A DNA stretch of 64,000 nt from a virus, in the IMG/VR virus record IMGVR_UViG_3300027844_000680, positions 1 to 64,000 of that record. One strand, written 5' to 3'. A program made the translations under genes and the position numbers. The first letter of the stretch is position 1. Each line of letters starts with the position of its first letter. The notes below the pieces were generated by a model. That model was not told the DNA's origin and did no database searches. It saw only the letters and a list, made by a program, of their open reading frames with translations. Positions 47,979 to 56,928 of the stretch are shown in pieces.

Positions 47979-50900
47979 GTGGCGGGAAACATGGCTGAAG
48001 ATTTCGGAAATGGCGCAAGTCGCACACTCTCTGCACTAATGAGGCAGTTTTCTGCCGTTGTATGGCAGAAGGGTAAGCCGCCGCTGGATTCGGAACTCAA
48101 CTTGATGAGTCAAGTTGAGGCCGAACGACTGCGGCAAACTGTCAAATCTGTGATGCACAGTGGATGGTTGATTGATCCGACGAGGACCAAGATTGACTTC
48201 AGTTGCTCTAAAGACTGGAGCAACTACTTCGTCTTCGGTAAGCAGAAGTCAGGAGAAAAGGAACCTCTCCTGTTTGCTAACGTCAATGGATGGGTCATTC
48301 CCGTTGCTGGCACTTTCACCGAGACTGAAGAAGAGAAGACAAACCGCATCCGTCTGAACCCGCCACCCGCAACAGACAGCCGGGTGGATTTGGTGTTCTT
48401 GGAGGCTTGGCAGACCCTTGTCGCCCCCAACCCGAGCGAGGCCAACAAGCCCGCCGTGGATAAGGTCTGGAAGTACGGCAACGTCGAGTACGGCGGGTCG
48501 AATATCGAAGACGATCTGGAAGACCCGACTATTGGGTTCGAGACCTCCGAAAGATGTCAGATTCAATACCGCATCCGTGTCTATGGATCGGGTGCAGGTC
48601 TTGGTGCTGGTGTAGCTCTCGATAAGTATCCAGACGGTCTGGGAGACCTCAACATTCTTGGTCAAGGTACACAGGACGCTCCTGTGGCTGGTTCCTCCTT
48701 CGCTAATGTGCGGGAGAAGTTGGATGACCCATCGCTTTGGCGTGCCGGTGACGGCGACCCAAACAATGCCTTGGGGACAATCGACGGCTACGTCTATGCT
48801 ATCCCCCTCTGTGCAATCTTCCGGCGTAACACTAATACCTTTGTGGCTGTGACTTCGGCAGGGAACCCAAACCAGAACGGTGCCCTTGATCGAAACCCAT
48901 CTACGGGACAGCTTGCGGACCCCCGAGAAGGGGCCAAGGCTCTTGCAGTTCCGACTTTGTTGGACAACCTGCTGGCCGATTCCTTGGGGACAGTACAAGT
49001 AACTGGTCTCATTGGATCTGGGTTTGATGACACGTTGCATCTCCCCGAGGGTCTTTTCCTTCAGGTTGAAGATGAGATCATCGGGATTTCAGAAGTAGAC
49101 GTTACTACGACCCCCCCGACCATTACGTTAGAAGACCGTGGCCGTTACGGAACCCACGCCACGACGCATTTAGCGGGCTCACCGATTCAGTTCTTCAGTG
49201 TCCGACCTGATGGGTTGTTCGCTGATGAGGTTCATCCAACTGATATCTTGGATCTCCGACGAGCCGTGACTCCCGGCGAGTGGGATTACCACCGTCTTCT
49301 TGAACACAACATCGCCGCCCTGGCGAAGAATGACCTGCACTCCACCCATAAGAGGTCGGCTGCGGGAGATACCGAGGGTCCAGTCGTTGCCGAAGTCAGC
49401 TACATGCTGGCGGACGGGTCCACAGATGTTCCAAACCATACAGAGGGCTTGGACGGTCCAGACGGCACCCGAATCATCTTCTCCGATGCTTGCAGTGTGC
49501 AACAGCAGGTGACGTTGCTTCTCGATAATGATGCCACGCTCACCCAAGGTGCAGTCAATGATGAGTTCGACTCCAATGTTGGTTGGGATGTAGCACCAGA
49601 CTTCAAGCCGAGCGGCTGGGTCAATAACGAGGGCAGCACCGGCTCTTGGACCAACGGATCAGTCATCTTCCTCCATATTGGGGGCGAAGACGGTAGCGGA
49701 GGCGCACGGGCGTCATTCCGTTCTGGGTCCGACAAGAAGGTGCGGTTCGTCACTCCCAAGGAACATTGGAAGACGGGCTACCCTACGGTAAACCCTCTGA
49801 ACGGCAACCAATACCCCGTCACAGTGCAGTTCTTGGGGGCACCGGCTCACCAGCCGATGGCTCTCTATGAGCAAGACGTGGACGCCCACGCACTCAAGAA
49901 GCACCCGGGTCCGATGTACCCCTATCGACGGCTCAACTTCGAGTCCCCTTTCATCGTGTTGGGTGGTCTGCTTGATTCATCTTTACGCATGACTGGTCTG
50001 GCCGTTGCGACCAAGTACACCGCTATTGCACAGGCGGAGGGCTTCTGTGAGATCCAAGTTGATGTGAACTTCGACACCGAAGGGGTGTACCACACTACGG
50101 AACACGGACAGTTCGAGAACGACCCCTCCACGGTTTCTGCCCCACTCTTGCGGGGTAGCCGAACGCTATACGGCATGTTGACAGACGAGGGGAGAGACCG
50201 CACAGGCAAGTCTTCCGAAGTCTATGTAGTGCTTTATGGGGACAATGCGTCAGGGGGTCGAGTCAACAATGGCTGCTTCCGAGTCATTGGGGCCGGGACA
50301 GCCGGATACACGGAGCACTCTGCTGATGATGCCTACTCTATTGTAGTGGCCCCTCTTGATCCAGAGTTCACTACGTTCGACACCACCACGGGCGGTGTTG
50401 TCACTGCCGAGTTCCGTTCCCAGTACACCAATGCCGAAGACGGTAATGGACTGACAACCGGAGACCCTGCTCTTTGTATCGTATTGACCGACCTTGGCGG
50501 GTTGGCCGACCATCCTTGGAACAAGGCTCTTCTTGACGATACTGTTGGGGACTTTGATTATTCGTTCCCAATCGACGCAGCAAGTGGTCTGGTGAAGATC
50601 GACGCCAAGCTCGTTCTATCGACTACGCTGCTTTATCACCCGGGACGTGGAGCTATGGCTCGCTTGCCGGATAGCCTCACCCGGTTCTCGCTAACAAACG
50701 CTGATAGCACCTACCTACGACAGTCTCCTGGGGCGCTTGACACCACTTTCTCTGCGGCGTCTGGAACCCCAGGGAGCGAAACCTTCTTCGATCCAGTTCA
50801 TGTCCAGCTTTGGAATCGTTTGCCGTCTTTGGGTTGGGATGCTCCCGTTGCTCCTGGCTACGGTGGCCGCATTGTTGCGAACACAGAGCAGGATCGAGAC

Positions 50901-53900
50901 AACGAGTTGTTCATCGACCGTGGCAGTAAGACGGTAGTCTTCCGTCCGTACCGTTACCGTCAAATGACGTTGAACGGTATTACGGTTGGTCTGAACACTA
51001 CTGTTGATCCCTGTGGTGGGGCAGTGGTTGAAGTGGGGCTGGACGGTAACTACCTCTACCCAGACACTACTCCCAAGGACGCCCACGAACTGTTCACAGG
51101 TAGCCTCGCTACTGGCAAGAGAATGGGGTTCCCCATTCCCACAGAGGCCATGCCTCGGTTTGGTCGCCAGGACATCCCTTACTTCCAAGACATCACAGGG
51201 AATGGGTCGGGGACTTTCCTTGCGGGCATCAACCATATGTTCTGCGATTCGACCACGTTGAACAACGAGGTCTTCAAGATCATCGGTGGAGAGGACAACG
51301 AATCGAGTGGCTCCCAGGTCAAGCCGATATTCTTCCGAACCGGCACCCCCCAGGATTATGGGCACGGCGGCACAGTCATCGGAATAGTGGACAACAAGCC
51401 CTACTACGAAGCTCGCAAGGTCTCTGATATCGATGAGTCCACCGAGAAGGGTACGGTTGTTCGCACCAAGTTCCGAACGGTTGTCTCCAGTGATTTTGGT
51501 CCCGGTCTTGACGGTATCCAACTGCCGCCGTATCTCGGAGTGGCCCGGTTGTACGGGGTCTACGACTACGATGATTACCAGTCGAAGGGTGGCCGCAGCT
51601 TTGAGTCAGATCGTGTGACTCTTGAGAATGACCCGGCTACGAATCTTCTACGCACGGATGCTACCGAGCAAACCTTGTTCATCATGCGGGATGGCGCACT
51701 CGATCTCACAGGCGAGACCGGGGACCATACCTATGTGATCCCCTCCAACGTCATCGATGTGACGCTCTCTCCGAAGCACAAGCTCAACGACTCGACCTCC
51801 CAAAAGGAGACTTTCAGGGACTTCGAGTACGTGGTTGAGATGACAGTGTTCGGGTTCTCCAAGGAATGGATCAACGGGAACAACTACGTGCTGGCTCGCC
51901 GTCACGATGCCCAAGGCAACTTGGTTTCCGATGGGGACAACGAAGAGTTGGAAGACCTCTCGATGGTCTTCCCCTGTGCTGCTTCACTGAACAGCGCAGT
52001 GTATTCACTCTACAACCGCACGGTCTACCAGGGTGACCCCTACATGACCCGTGCTGGTGCGGTCCGAACGGTCTCCGACTATGAGCATCGCTACGGACAA
52101 GTCTCTGTTGCAAATGCCTACGAGCTTGTTCACCCGATCCAGCAGTTCAACGACCAGGGTGAGGCGCAGGTCCAGCTTCCGAACCCTCGGATGTTTGAAG
52201 TCTTGGCCTCTATGGACTTCTACACCACGCTTGGGACAGGTAAGATCGGCGGCCACCTCTATCCAGGCACGTTGTTGGATGTTGGCTACACGGAAGACAC
52301 CCTGAGTTCTTCTCGAAGAATCCCTGGATCATCCGACGACTCGGCATGGCGAGTTCTGACCCGTGCCTTCACCGAAGGCCAGAAGACCAACAGCAACCGA
52401 GCAGAGGCAGAGATTCGGTTCCTTCCCGGCTCTGTTAGTGCGATGGACGGGGCAACGATCACGATCACCGATCTGGACGGCCTCTCCTTTGACTTTACAG
52501 CGAGGGCTGCCCTTACTGATGAGGTTGTACTTGGAGAAGACGAGTTCCGTATCGTTACAGGATATCGTCCCCTCGTTTGGACCCAACAGTTGGACTTCCC
52601 CGCCCTGCTCCCCGGCGAAAGCACCTCTTTCACTATTGGTGCAGACGGTAGCGGAGAGAACTACGAGACCCACATTCTGAATAACGCAGGACTTCGGTTC
52701 GGGAATACCGTAGACATCAATGCGATGACGGGGGCTGATTACCCAGAGAACTTGATAGTCCAGGCGCTCGTTACGAACGATAACGTCCTCAAGGTTACCG
52801 CTACCAACTCGGCGGCGATGGCTGTTCGACATCCTTCAGTCAAGGCCCAGCACGCATGGGACGGCACGGATGGGGTGGCCTCTACAGGAAGCGCCCCGGT
52901 CACAATCTTGGCGCACACTGCCCACACCAGCACTGCAATCACAGTAGCCGGGGCGGGTCTCAATGATGTGGTTCTGGTCAACATTCACGGGATAGACAGT
53001 GATAACGATGACGAATGGGACGGCCCCGTCTCTGGGATCATCGCTGACGGCTATGTCTCTCAAGCGGGTGAGGTGAAGATACGTCTCACGAACACCACGG
53101 ATGCAGATATCGCATTAGAAGATTCTGCTGTGACTTACGAGATTCGGGTCTTCTTCGCAGACGTGGAAGCCACAACGACTGATCCAGTCGCCCAGAACTT
53201 TGTCATTCGGGCTCTCGATACGCATCGGGACGTTGAACTCACAGCCAACCGCTTTGCCATAGCTGTCAATCGACGCACTGGAATGGGGAACGCTATTCAA
53301 GCGATGGCCGCTCATGCTGACATGGTTCGGTTGATTGGTGTTCCCACAGGTGCCGAAGGCAACGGCTTGAAGGTAACGACCACCAGGGACAACTCGGGTG
53401 CCAACGTGGACGCCGCAAAGACGGTAGCGAGACTGTTTCAGATCGTTGTACCGCACTCCAACAACCTGCCCATTGATTCGTTCCTGGGGGCGGTGTTTAC
53501 ATCAGCCTATTTCCGAGGTGGTGCAGACATCCCTATGAACGCCGGGGACGGCACCAGTCAGATGGGTCTGACTGGAATGACGGACCGGTTCCCCTTGGGG
53601 ATCTTGCTGCAAGACAGTGATTTCGTGTGCGAGAATCCGCTGAACGACCAAGCTACGGCGATGAAGACCAGTCCTTCGGGGTTACGTCCGATTCAGACCA
53701 TGCTTCCTTTGTCGGAACGTGGTGAAGAACACGACCGATTCATGGGTGAGCCGGGTGAGATGGTCAGCATGTCAGACGGCTCTATCTTGGTTTACACGCC
53801 GTTCCATGATGCCAACCGTCCGACAGGCACCCACAACTACCGTGTCTATCGTGGTGGCGGGGCCGTGATGGCGATGTCAGGCAAGAACCCAGGTGGCCCG

Positions 53901-54275
53901 GTGGATTGGGTCAGTGAGTCTCTGATCGCCCCCCTGAAGCCCGTTCTGAAGGCCGGAGCACTGTGTTGCAAGGCTATGTTGGTTCGGAACTTCGTGGAAG
54001 CCGCTTTTGCCGACCCAATGGAGGTCTCGGCGGGTGACGAGATCCAGATGATTATGATCACTCATGGCGTCCTTGGATCGGGGAACACCCAGAACAACGG
54101 CGTGATGATTGCTGGCACAATCAGTCCCACTGGTTATGGTGAAGGCTATGCTGCCGCAGACCGGTATCGTATCGACGGTAAGCCCATGATGGGCTCTGCC
54201 CACTCCAGGGCACATCGTCCGTTCGATGCTGTTGAGCCAGTGCCGCTCATTACTGATAACGATCCTATCGAGTAG
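47979..54275 (+). CDS. Giant fibre-like protein, GKPxLDxELNL family, 2098 aa (paralogue of 20584-24123)
   Basis: Residues about 26-42 carry VVWQKGKPPLDSELNLM. They are followed by VFLEAWQTLVAP, YGNVEYGGSNIEDDLEDP, GYVYAIPLCAIFRRNT and DGLFADEVHPTDILDLRRAV, matching the 1179-residue protein in order and spacing. Between these lies an extra domain (EGLFLQVEDEIIGISEVDVT, then GTHATTHLAG). The distal 1500 residues are beta-rich and largely unique, with late small modules such as NAIQAMAAHADM followed by GAEGNGLKVTTTRDNSGA. The start is uncertain. GTG 47979 and ATG 47991 are both in frame; GGCGGGA sits very close to the ATG, and the GTG has no clear ribosome site. It is the last large gene of the fibre block and probably a host-contact protein. 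Confidence 0.65.
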   Translation: MAGNMAEDFGNGASRTLSALMRQFSAVVWQKGKPPLDSELNLMSQVEAERLRQTVKSVMHSGWLIDPTRTKIDFSCSKDWSNYFVFGKQKSGEKEPLLFANVNGWVIPVAGTFTETEEEKTNRIRLNPPPATDSRVDLVFLEAWQTLVAPNPSEANKPAVDKVWKYGNVEYGGSNIEDDLEDPTIGFETSERCQIQYRIRVYGSGAGLGAGVALDKYPDGLGDLNILGQGTQDAPVAGSSFANVREKLDDPSLWRAGDGDPNNALGTIDGYVYAIPLCAIFRRNTNTFVAVTSAGNPNQNGALDRNPSTGQLADPREGAKALAVPTLLDNLLADSLGTVQVTGLIGSGFDDTLHLPEGLFLQVEDEIIGISEVDVTTTPPTITLEDRGRYGTHATTHLAGSPIQFFSVRPDGLFADEVHPTDILDLRRAVTPGEWDYHRLLEHNIAALAKNDLHSTHKRSAAGDTEGPVVAEVSYMLADGSTDVPNHTEGLDGPDGTRIIFSDACSVQQQVTLLLDNDATLTQGAVNDEFDSNVGWDVAPDFKPSGWVNNEGSTGSWTNGSVIFLHIGGEDGSGGARASFRSGSDKKVRFVTPKEHWKTGYPTVNPLNGNQYPVTVQFLGAPAHQPMALYEQDVDAHALKKHPGPMYPYRRLNFESPFIVLGGLLDSSLRMTGLAVATKYTAIAQAEGFCEIQVDVNFDTEGVYHTTEHGQFENDPSTVSAPLLRGSRTLYGMLTDEGRDRTGKSSEVYVVLYGDNASGGRVNNGCFRVIGAGTAGYTEHSADDAYSIVVAPLDPEFTTFDTTTGGVVTAEFRSQYTNAEDGNGLTTGDPALCIVLTDLGGLADHPWNKALLDDTVGDFDYSFPIDAASGLVKIDAKLVLSTTLLYHPGRGAMARLPDSLTRFSLTNADSTYLRQSPGALDTTFSAASGTPGSETFFDPVHVQLWNRLPSLGWDAPVAPGYGGRIVANTEQDRDNELFIDRGSKTVVFRPYRYRQMTLNGITVGLNTTVDPCGGAVVEVGLDGNYLYPDTTPKDAHELFTGSLATGKRMGFPIPTEAMPRFGRQDIPYFQDITGNGSGTFLAGINHMFCDSTTLNNEVFKIIGGEDNESSGSQVKPIFFRTGTPQDYGHGGTVIGIVDNKPYYEARKVSDIDESTEKGTVVRTKFRTVVSSDFGPGLDGIQLPPYLGVARLYGVYDYDDYQSKGGRSFESDRVTLENDPATNLLRTDATEQTLFIMRDGALDLTGETGDHTYVIPSNVIDVTLSPKHKLNDSTSQKETFRDFEYVVEMTVFGFSKEWINGNNYVLARRHDAQGNLVSDGDNEELEDLSMVFPCAASLNSAVYSLYNRTVYQGDPYMTRAGAVRTVSDYEHRYGQVSVANAYELVHPIQQFNDQGEAQVQLPNPRMFEVLASMDFYTTLGTGKIGGHLYPGTLLDVGYTEDTLSSSRRIPGSSDDSAWRVLTRAFTEGQKTNSNRAEAEIRFLPGSVSAMDGATITITDLDGLSFDFTARAALTDEVVLGEDEFRIVTGYRPLVWTQQLDFPALLPGESTSFTIGADGSGENYETHILNNAGLRFGNTVDINAMTGADYPENLIVQALVTNDNVLKVTATNSAAMAVRHPSVKAQHAWDGTDGVASTGSAPVTILAHTAHTSTAITVAGAGLNDVVLVNIHGIDSDNDDEWDGPVSGIIADGYVSQAGEVKIRLTNTTDADIALEDSAVTYEIRVFFADVEATTTDPVAQNFVIRALDTHRDVELTANRFAIAVNRRTGMGNAIQAMAAHADMVRLIGVPTGAEGNGLKVTTTRDNSGANVDAAKTVARLFQIVVPHSNNLPIDSFLGAVFTSAYFRGGADIPMNAGDGTSQMGLTGMTDRFPLGILLQDSDFVCENPLNDQATAMKTSPSGLRPIQTMLPLSERGEEHDRFMGEPGEMVSMSDGSILVYTPFHDANRPTGTHNYRVYRGGGAVMAMSGKNPGGPVDWVSESLIAPLKPVLKAGALCCKAMLVRNFVEAAFADPMEVSAGDEIQMIMITHGVLGSGNTQNNGVMIAGTISPTGYGEGYAAADRYRIDGKPMMGSAHSRAHRPFDAVEPVPLITDNDPIE

Positions 54276-54282
54276 GAAGAAT

Positions 54283-54507
54283 ATGCCTTTCGTAAGCAGA
54301 GCCGAAATCGACCAGAAGGTGCTTGTTGCATCAATGGACACGTATAGGCAACGACTACGGCAAGCACTCCTTGATCCTGCCCTCACTGGTGACCAGCGGC
54401 AGAACATCAAAGAACGGCTCACTAATCTTGGACAGCCCAAGGTTTACCGTGAAGATACACCACCACCACCCGGCGCTATCGAACTACCAGTAGATAACGA
54501 AATCTGA
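54283..54507 (+). CDS. Small unknown protein, 74 aa
   Basis: I set the start at the ATG at 54283 (MPFVSRAEIDQKV) because TAGGAAGA lies directly upstream. The in-frame extension to 54226 overlaps the preceding gene. The product is mostly helical (DTYRQRLRQALLDPALTGDQRQ), with a proline run (DTPPPPGAIELP) near the C terminus. No family is recognised. It lies between the last fibre gene and the membrane-protein gene, so it may be a late accessory or lysis-linked protein. Confidence 0.6.
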   Translation: MPFVSRAEIDQKVLVASMDTYRQRLRQALLDPALTGDQRQNIKERLTNLGQPKVYREDTPPPPGAIELPVDNEI

Positions 54508-54530
54508 TTCGTTCGGTAGAGTACCCCGGC

Positions 54531-54554
54531 TAATACGACGATACTGTAAGGAGA
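54531..54554 (+). promoter_or_regulatory. T7-promoter lookalike overlapping the ribosome-binding site
   Basis: The leader of the membrane-protein gene reads TAATACGAC, five bases, then CTGTAAGGAGA. This matches the first nine bases of the T7 RNA polymerase promoter and its GGAGA end, with a one-base length difference. A nine-base match somewhere in 64 kb is expected by chance about every other window, and GGAGA is also the ribosome site (AAGGAG). I list it only as a possible regulatory site. Confidence 0.15.
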
Positions 54555-54560
54555 TCGACT

Positions 54561-55178
54561 ATGTTGAAGCATTATCTGGTAGCTACCGTTGCTGCTTTTC
54601 TTTTGATCACAGCCGTTCCGGCATCTGCCGAAACCCCAACTAATACCGGCAATACTGCTGTTGCCACCACCACTGCCACCACCGGCAATACTGCCGAAAC
54701 GGTGACAACTGCGGGCACCAACACTGCCAAGACGGTGACGACAGAAGCAACGGGCACAGCAGGCACAGTGGCTACTGGTGAAGAAGCCAAGCCTGACGCC
54801 ACGTTTGAGGCTACGGGAGAGGGCCTGGAAGGTCAGCTTTCCGATGAGCAGATGACTCAGGCCGTTGACGCCATGATCCAAGCAGTGGGAGATGAAGCAG
54901 GACCATTCGCGTTCCTGGCTCTTCTCTGCATGTTCATAGGGACACTCCTGAAGAACATGGTGCTGCCCCGAGTGAACATGGACAAGAAGTGGACCCCAGT
55001 CGCTACGATGGGTGTGTCTTGTCTTGCTGCTGTTGGCTATTGCATGTGGGCGGGTGTTCCGGTGCTGGAAGCCTTACCGACCGTGGCTCTCGCTGTGGCA
55101 ACCGCCGTTGGCGGCTACGAGATGGTCGTGAAGCACGTCATGGCGCTCGTCAAGTCAGACAAAGAGGCTGAAGCCTAA
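54561..55178 (+). CDS. Secreted-leader membrane protein, holin candidate, 205 aa
   Basis: A strong AAGGAG lies nine bases before the ATG. Residues 1-23 look like a signal peptide (LVATVAAFLLITAVPASA, cleavage after ASA). Residues 24-75 are a Thr/Ala/Asn/Gly low-complexity segment with imperfect repeats (NTGNTAVATTTATTGNTAET). At the DNA level ACCGGCAATACTGC occurs twice. The C-terminal half has three hydrophobic segments: FAFLALLCMFIGTLL, VATMGVSCLAAVGYCMWAG and ALPTVALAVATAVGG. It ends in a charged tail (KSDKEAEA). The topology, size and position next to a lytic transglycosylase fit a holin or holin-like lysis protein. The homology itself is not certain. It is the last gene before the bidirectional terminator. 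Confidence 0.6.
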   Translation: MLKHYLVATVAAFLLITAVPASAETPTNTGNTAVATTTATTGNTAETVTTAGTNTAKTVTTEATGTAGTVATGEEAKPDATFEATGEGLEGQLSDEQMTQAVDAMIQAVGDEAGPFAFLALLCMFIGTLLKNMVLPRVNMDKKWTPVATMGVSCLAAVGYCMWAGVPVLEALPTVALAVATAVGGYEMVVKHVMALVKSDKEAEA

Positions 55179-55218
55179 TACAACTCGACCCCGCTCTCTG
55201 CCCCCAGGGTAGCAGCGA

Positions 55219-55256
55219 AAAAAGCCCCTTACCGGTTCGCCGGTAAGGGGCTTTTT
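55219..55256. terminator. Bidirectional intrinsic terminator
   Basis: A perfect 17-base-pair stem (AAAAAGCCCCTTACCGG at 55219-55235 and its complement at 55240-55256) closes a TTCG tetraloop. It has an A-run on the left and a T-run on the right, so it works in both directions. It lies between the convergent holin-candidate gene and the KH gene. Confidence 0.93.
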
Positions 55257-55260
55257 AGTT

Positions 55261-55581
55261 CTAACTGTCGTCTTGTTTTCGCTGATAAGACTTGCGGTGG
55301 AAGACCGCTTGGGATGCGTGTTCACGGTGCGGCTGGTGATTCCGGTCTTCTGGGATTTCCAGGGTGTACCGCATCTTCCGCTTACCCCCAACCGCTGCAA
55401 GGAGCGTTCGTAACGCATCTGCGTGGGAACCCCCTCGACCGATGACTTTGCCTACGTCTCTGGGATCTACTGTGAGTTCGAGAATACAGGTGCGTGACCC
55501 AACGACTTCCAGACACGATACTTGGTCTGGATAATCTACGATCTCTCGGATTACCACTTCAACTAACTGCGGCACATCCAT
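55261..55581 (-). CDS. KhpA-like KH-domain RNA-binding protein, 106 aa
   Basis: The first 75 residues match the bacterial KhpA (YlqC) family: an N-terminal helix (LVEVVIREIVDYPDQV), the strand CILELTVDPRDVGKVIG, the KH GxxG loop GKVIGRGG (residues 44-51), and a helix with ADALRTLLAAVGGKRKMRY. Cellular KhpA is a 75-80-residue single KH domain that pairs with KhpB and binds many RNAs. Here a basic, His/Gln-rich tail of about 30 residues is added (NHQPHREHASQAVFHRKSYQ). The start has GGAGAG seven bases upstream. It is the last gene of a minus-strand operon and ends five bases from the terminator. A role in controlling host or phage RNA is inferred from the domain alone. Confidence 0.85.
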   Translation of the reverse strand: MDVPQLVEVVIREIVDYPDQVSCLEVVGSRTCILELTVDPRDVGKVIGRGGSHADALRTLLAAVGGKRKMRYTLEIPEDRNHQPHREHASQAVFHRKSYQRKQDDS

Positions 55582-55667
55582 GACGGTCTCTCCGTTACAT
55601 TTTGATTATGATACAGCAAATCCAAGGATTGGAAATGCTGTTGGAGGCGGGGGGTATGGAACTTTGA

Positions 55668-56456
55668 TTAGAGCCAAGGCCGCTCTCTCCAGATACGACG
55701 GTAACTTCTCATTTGGTGGCGGGCGTACCTGCGGGCACCTTCACCGCTGCCATTATAGATCCTAAAGGCTTCTTGAGTATCGCCTCGGCTGCGTTTGTTG
55801 CACCGCCAGAGGATATAAGCCGCCGCACGTAGGTTGGTGAGGGGTTTCCACAGATCTTCCTTGGAGGAAATGCCAAGCTCCTTCTTGAGTGTTTCAAGCC
55901 ACACTCGGGGGTAGATCTGGGTTAGCCCAATCTCCCCGACTTTACCAAAAGCCTTCTGTGAGCACTTCGATTCTCGGTACACAGTCAAAGCAAGAGCTTT
56001 CGGGTTGATGTCATATTCCCCGGCAGCTTGAAGAATCAAGCTGTCGAAGTTTTCGGGTGGTTGGATCTTGCAGTGTTCCGAGAAGCGTTCCTCGACTATT
56101 TCCCCGGCAACCTCCAGACAATCGTCTGCTTCATCACCTCCGCAGCACATTGTCGTGACGCAACAATCGGGGCACTTGGCACAGTTGTCGAGGATGTACC
56201 TCTCATGCCATGAGAGGTCTTCCCAAGAAGGATCACTTATGTCCTGCGTGGAGACCTCGGTAGCCTCGACCGACACTTCACTTGGGAAGTAGTATTCCGG
56301 TTCCTCAACTCCGAGACTGATCGTGTACTCGCCAACATTGGAGAGTCCAGCGGTCCCACCACCGGGTTGGTGATAAGCGTTGTTGGTGTCACCCGCATCA
56401 GCGTTACCGGCACACGCATACAATAGGAACGAGAGGCATAGCGATATAGTTCTCAT
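55668..56456 (-). CDS. Lipoprotein lytic transglycosylase with cysteine cluster, 262 aa
   Basis: The N terminus is a lipoprotein signal with lipobox LYAC (C15). Residues 140-260 form an SLT-type lysozyme-like domain: NPKALALTVYRESKC with probable catalytic E162, then GEIGLTQIYPRVW, and a C-terminal NLRAAAYILWRCN and RIYNGSGEGARRYARH. It would cleave peptidoglycan at the outer-membrane or periplasmic face. Residues 92-129 hold eight cysteines (C92, C95, C98, C99, C104, C105, C113, C129), unusual for this family and suggesting disulfides or metal binding. The start has GGAGAAG close upstream. It lies second in the minus operon, 98 bases after a small basic protein gene and 86 bases before the KH gene. 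Confidence 0.85.
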   Translation of the reverse strand: MRTISLCLSFLLYACAGNADAGDTNNAYHQPGGGTAGLSNVGEYTISLGVEEPEYYFPSEVSVEATEVSTQDISDPSWEDLSWHERYILDNCAKCPDCCVTTMCCGGDEADDCLEVAGEIVEERFSEHCKIQPPENFDSLILQAAGEYDINPKALALTVYRESKCSQKAFGKVGEIGLTQIYPRVWLETLKKELGISSKEDLWKPLTNLRAAAYILWRCNKRSRGDTQEAFRIYNGSGEGARRYARHQMRSYRRIWRERPWL

Positions 56457-56553
56457 CAGACTTCTCCGTGCAGCTTCCTTCAGACCCCAACCATACTCAC
56501 TGGAGTTCAGAAGTTACCTACCACCTGCTATTGAAGGAAAACCTGGGAAGCCC

Positions 56554-56928
56554 TTATGCGAGCCCCTCTTTACGAAGAGCCGCACGAAAATCTGCATCGG
56601 AGCGGGCTTCTTGACGGGTGCGGAGTCCGTAGTCACGGGGGCGAGCCCGTTGTGAACCTTGGGAGTTCCATCGCTGACCTTTACGGAATCGACCCGCTTG
56701 CTGATCGCAAGCACAGGTGACCAGATCACGGGGCGAAACCCCCGGCACCCAATCACGGTTGAAAGCACCATCCTCCCCGACTCGACGGACGTGGATAGCC
56801 AGATGTTTACGCCACTCACGAAGAGTACGCTCTCGTTCCAATGCTGCACGACGCATGGCGTCTTCTCCTATCATTTCCAGAACGGCGAACCGTTCAAGGG
56901 CTTGGGGGTCGATGCCCACGGGCGGCAC
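56554..56928 (-). CDS. Small basic protein of unknown function, 124 aa
   Basis: It starts at GTG 56928, the only usual start codon between an upstream in-frame TAG and the conserved-looking part. The ribosome site is weak. The product is Arg-rich: REWRKHLAIHVRRVGEDG, DWVPGVSPRDLVTCACDQQA, then GRFRKGQRW. A C-x-C followed by GRFRK resembles short phage proteins annotated as possible nucleic-acid binders, which is recollection rather than a demonstrated match. It is the first gene downstream of the leftward 28-base promoter-like element (57030-57057), with a leader of about 100 bases. Competing frames on either strand here look less coherent. Confidence 0.55.
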   Translation of the reverse strand: MPPVGIDPQALERFAVLEMIGEDAMRRAALERERTLREWRKHLAIHVRRVGEDGAFNRDWVPGVSPRDLVTCACDQQAGRFRKGQRWNSQGSQRARPRDYGLRTRQEARSDADFRAALRKEGLA

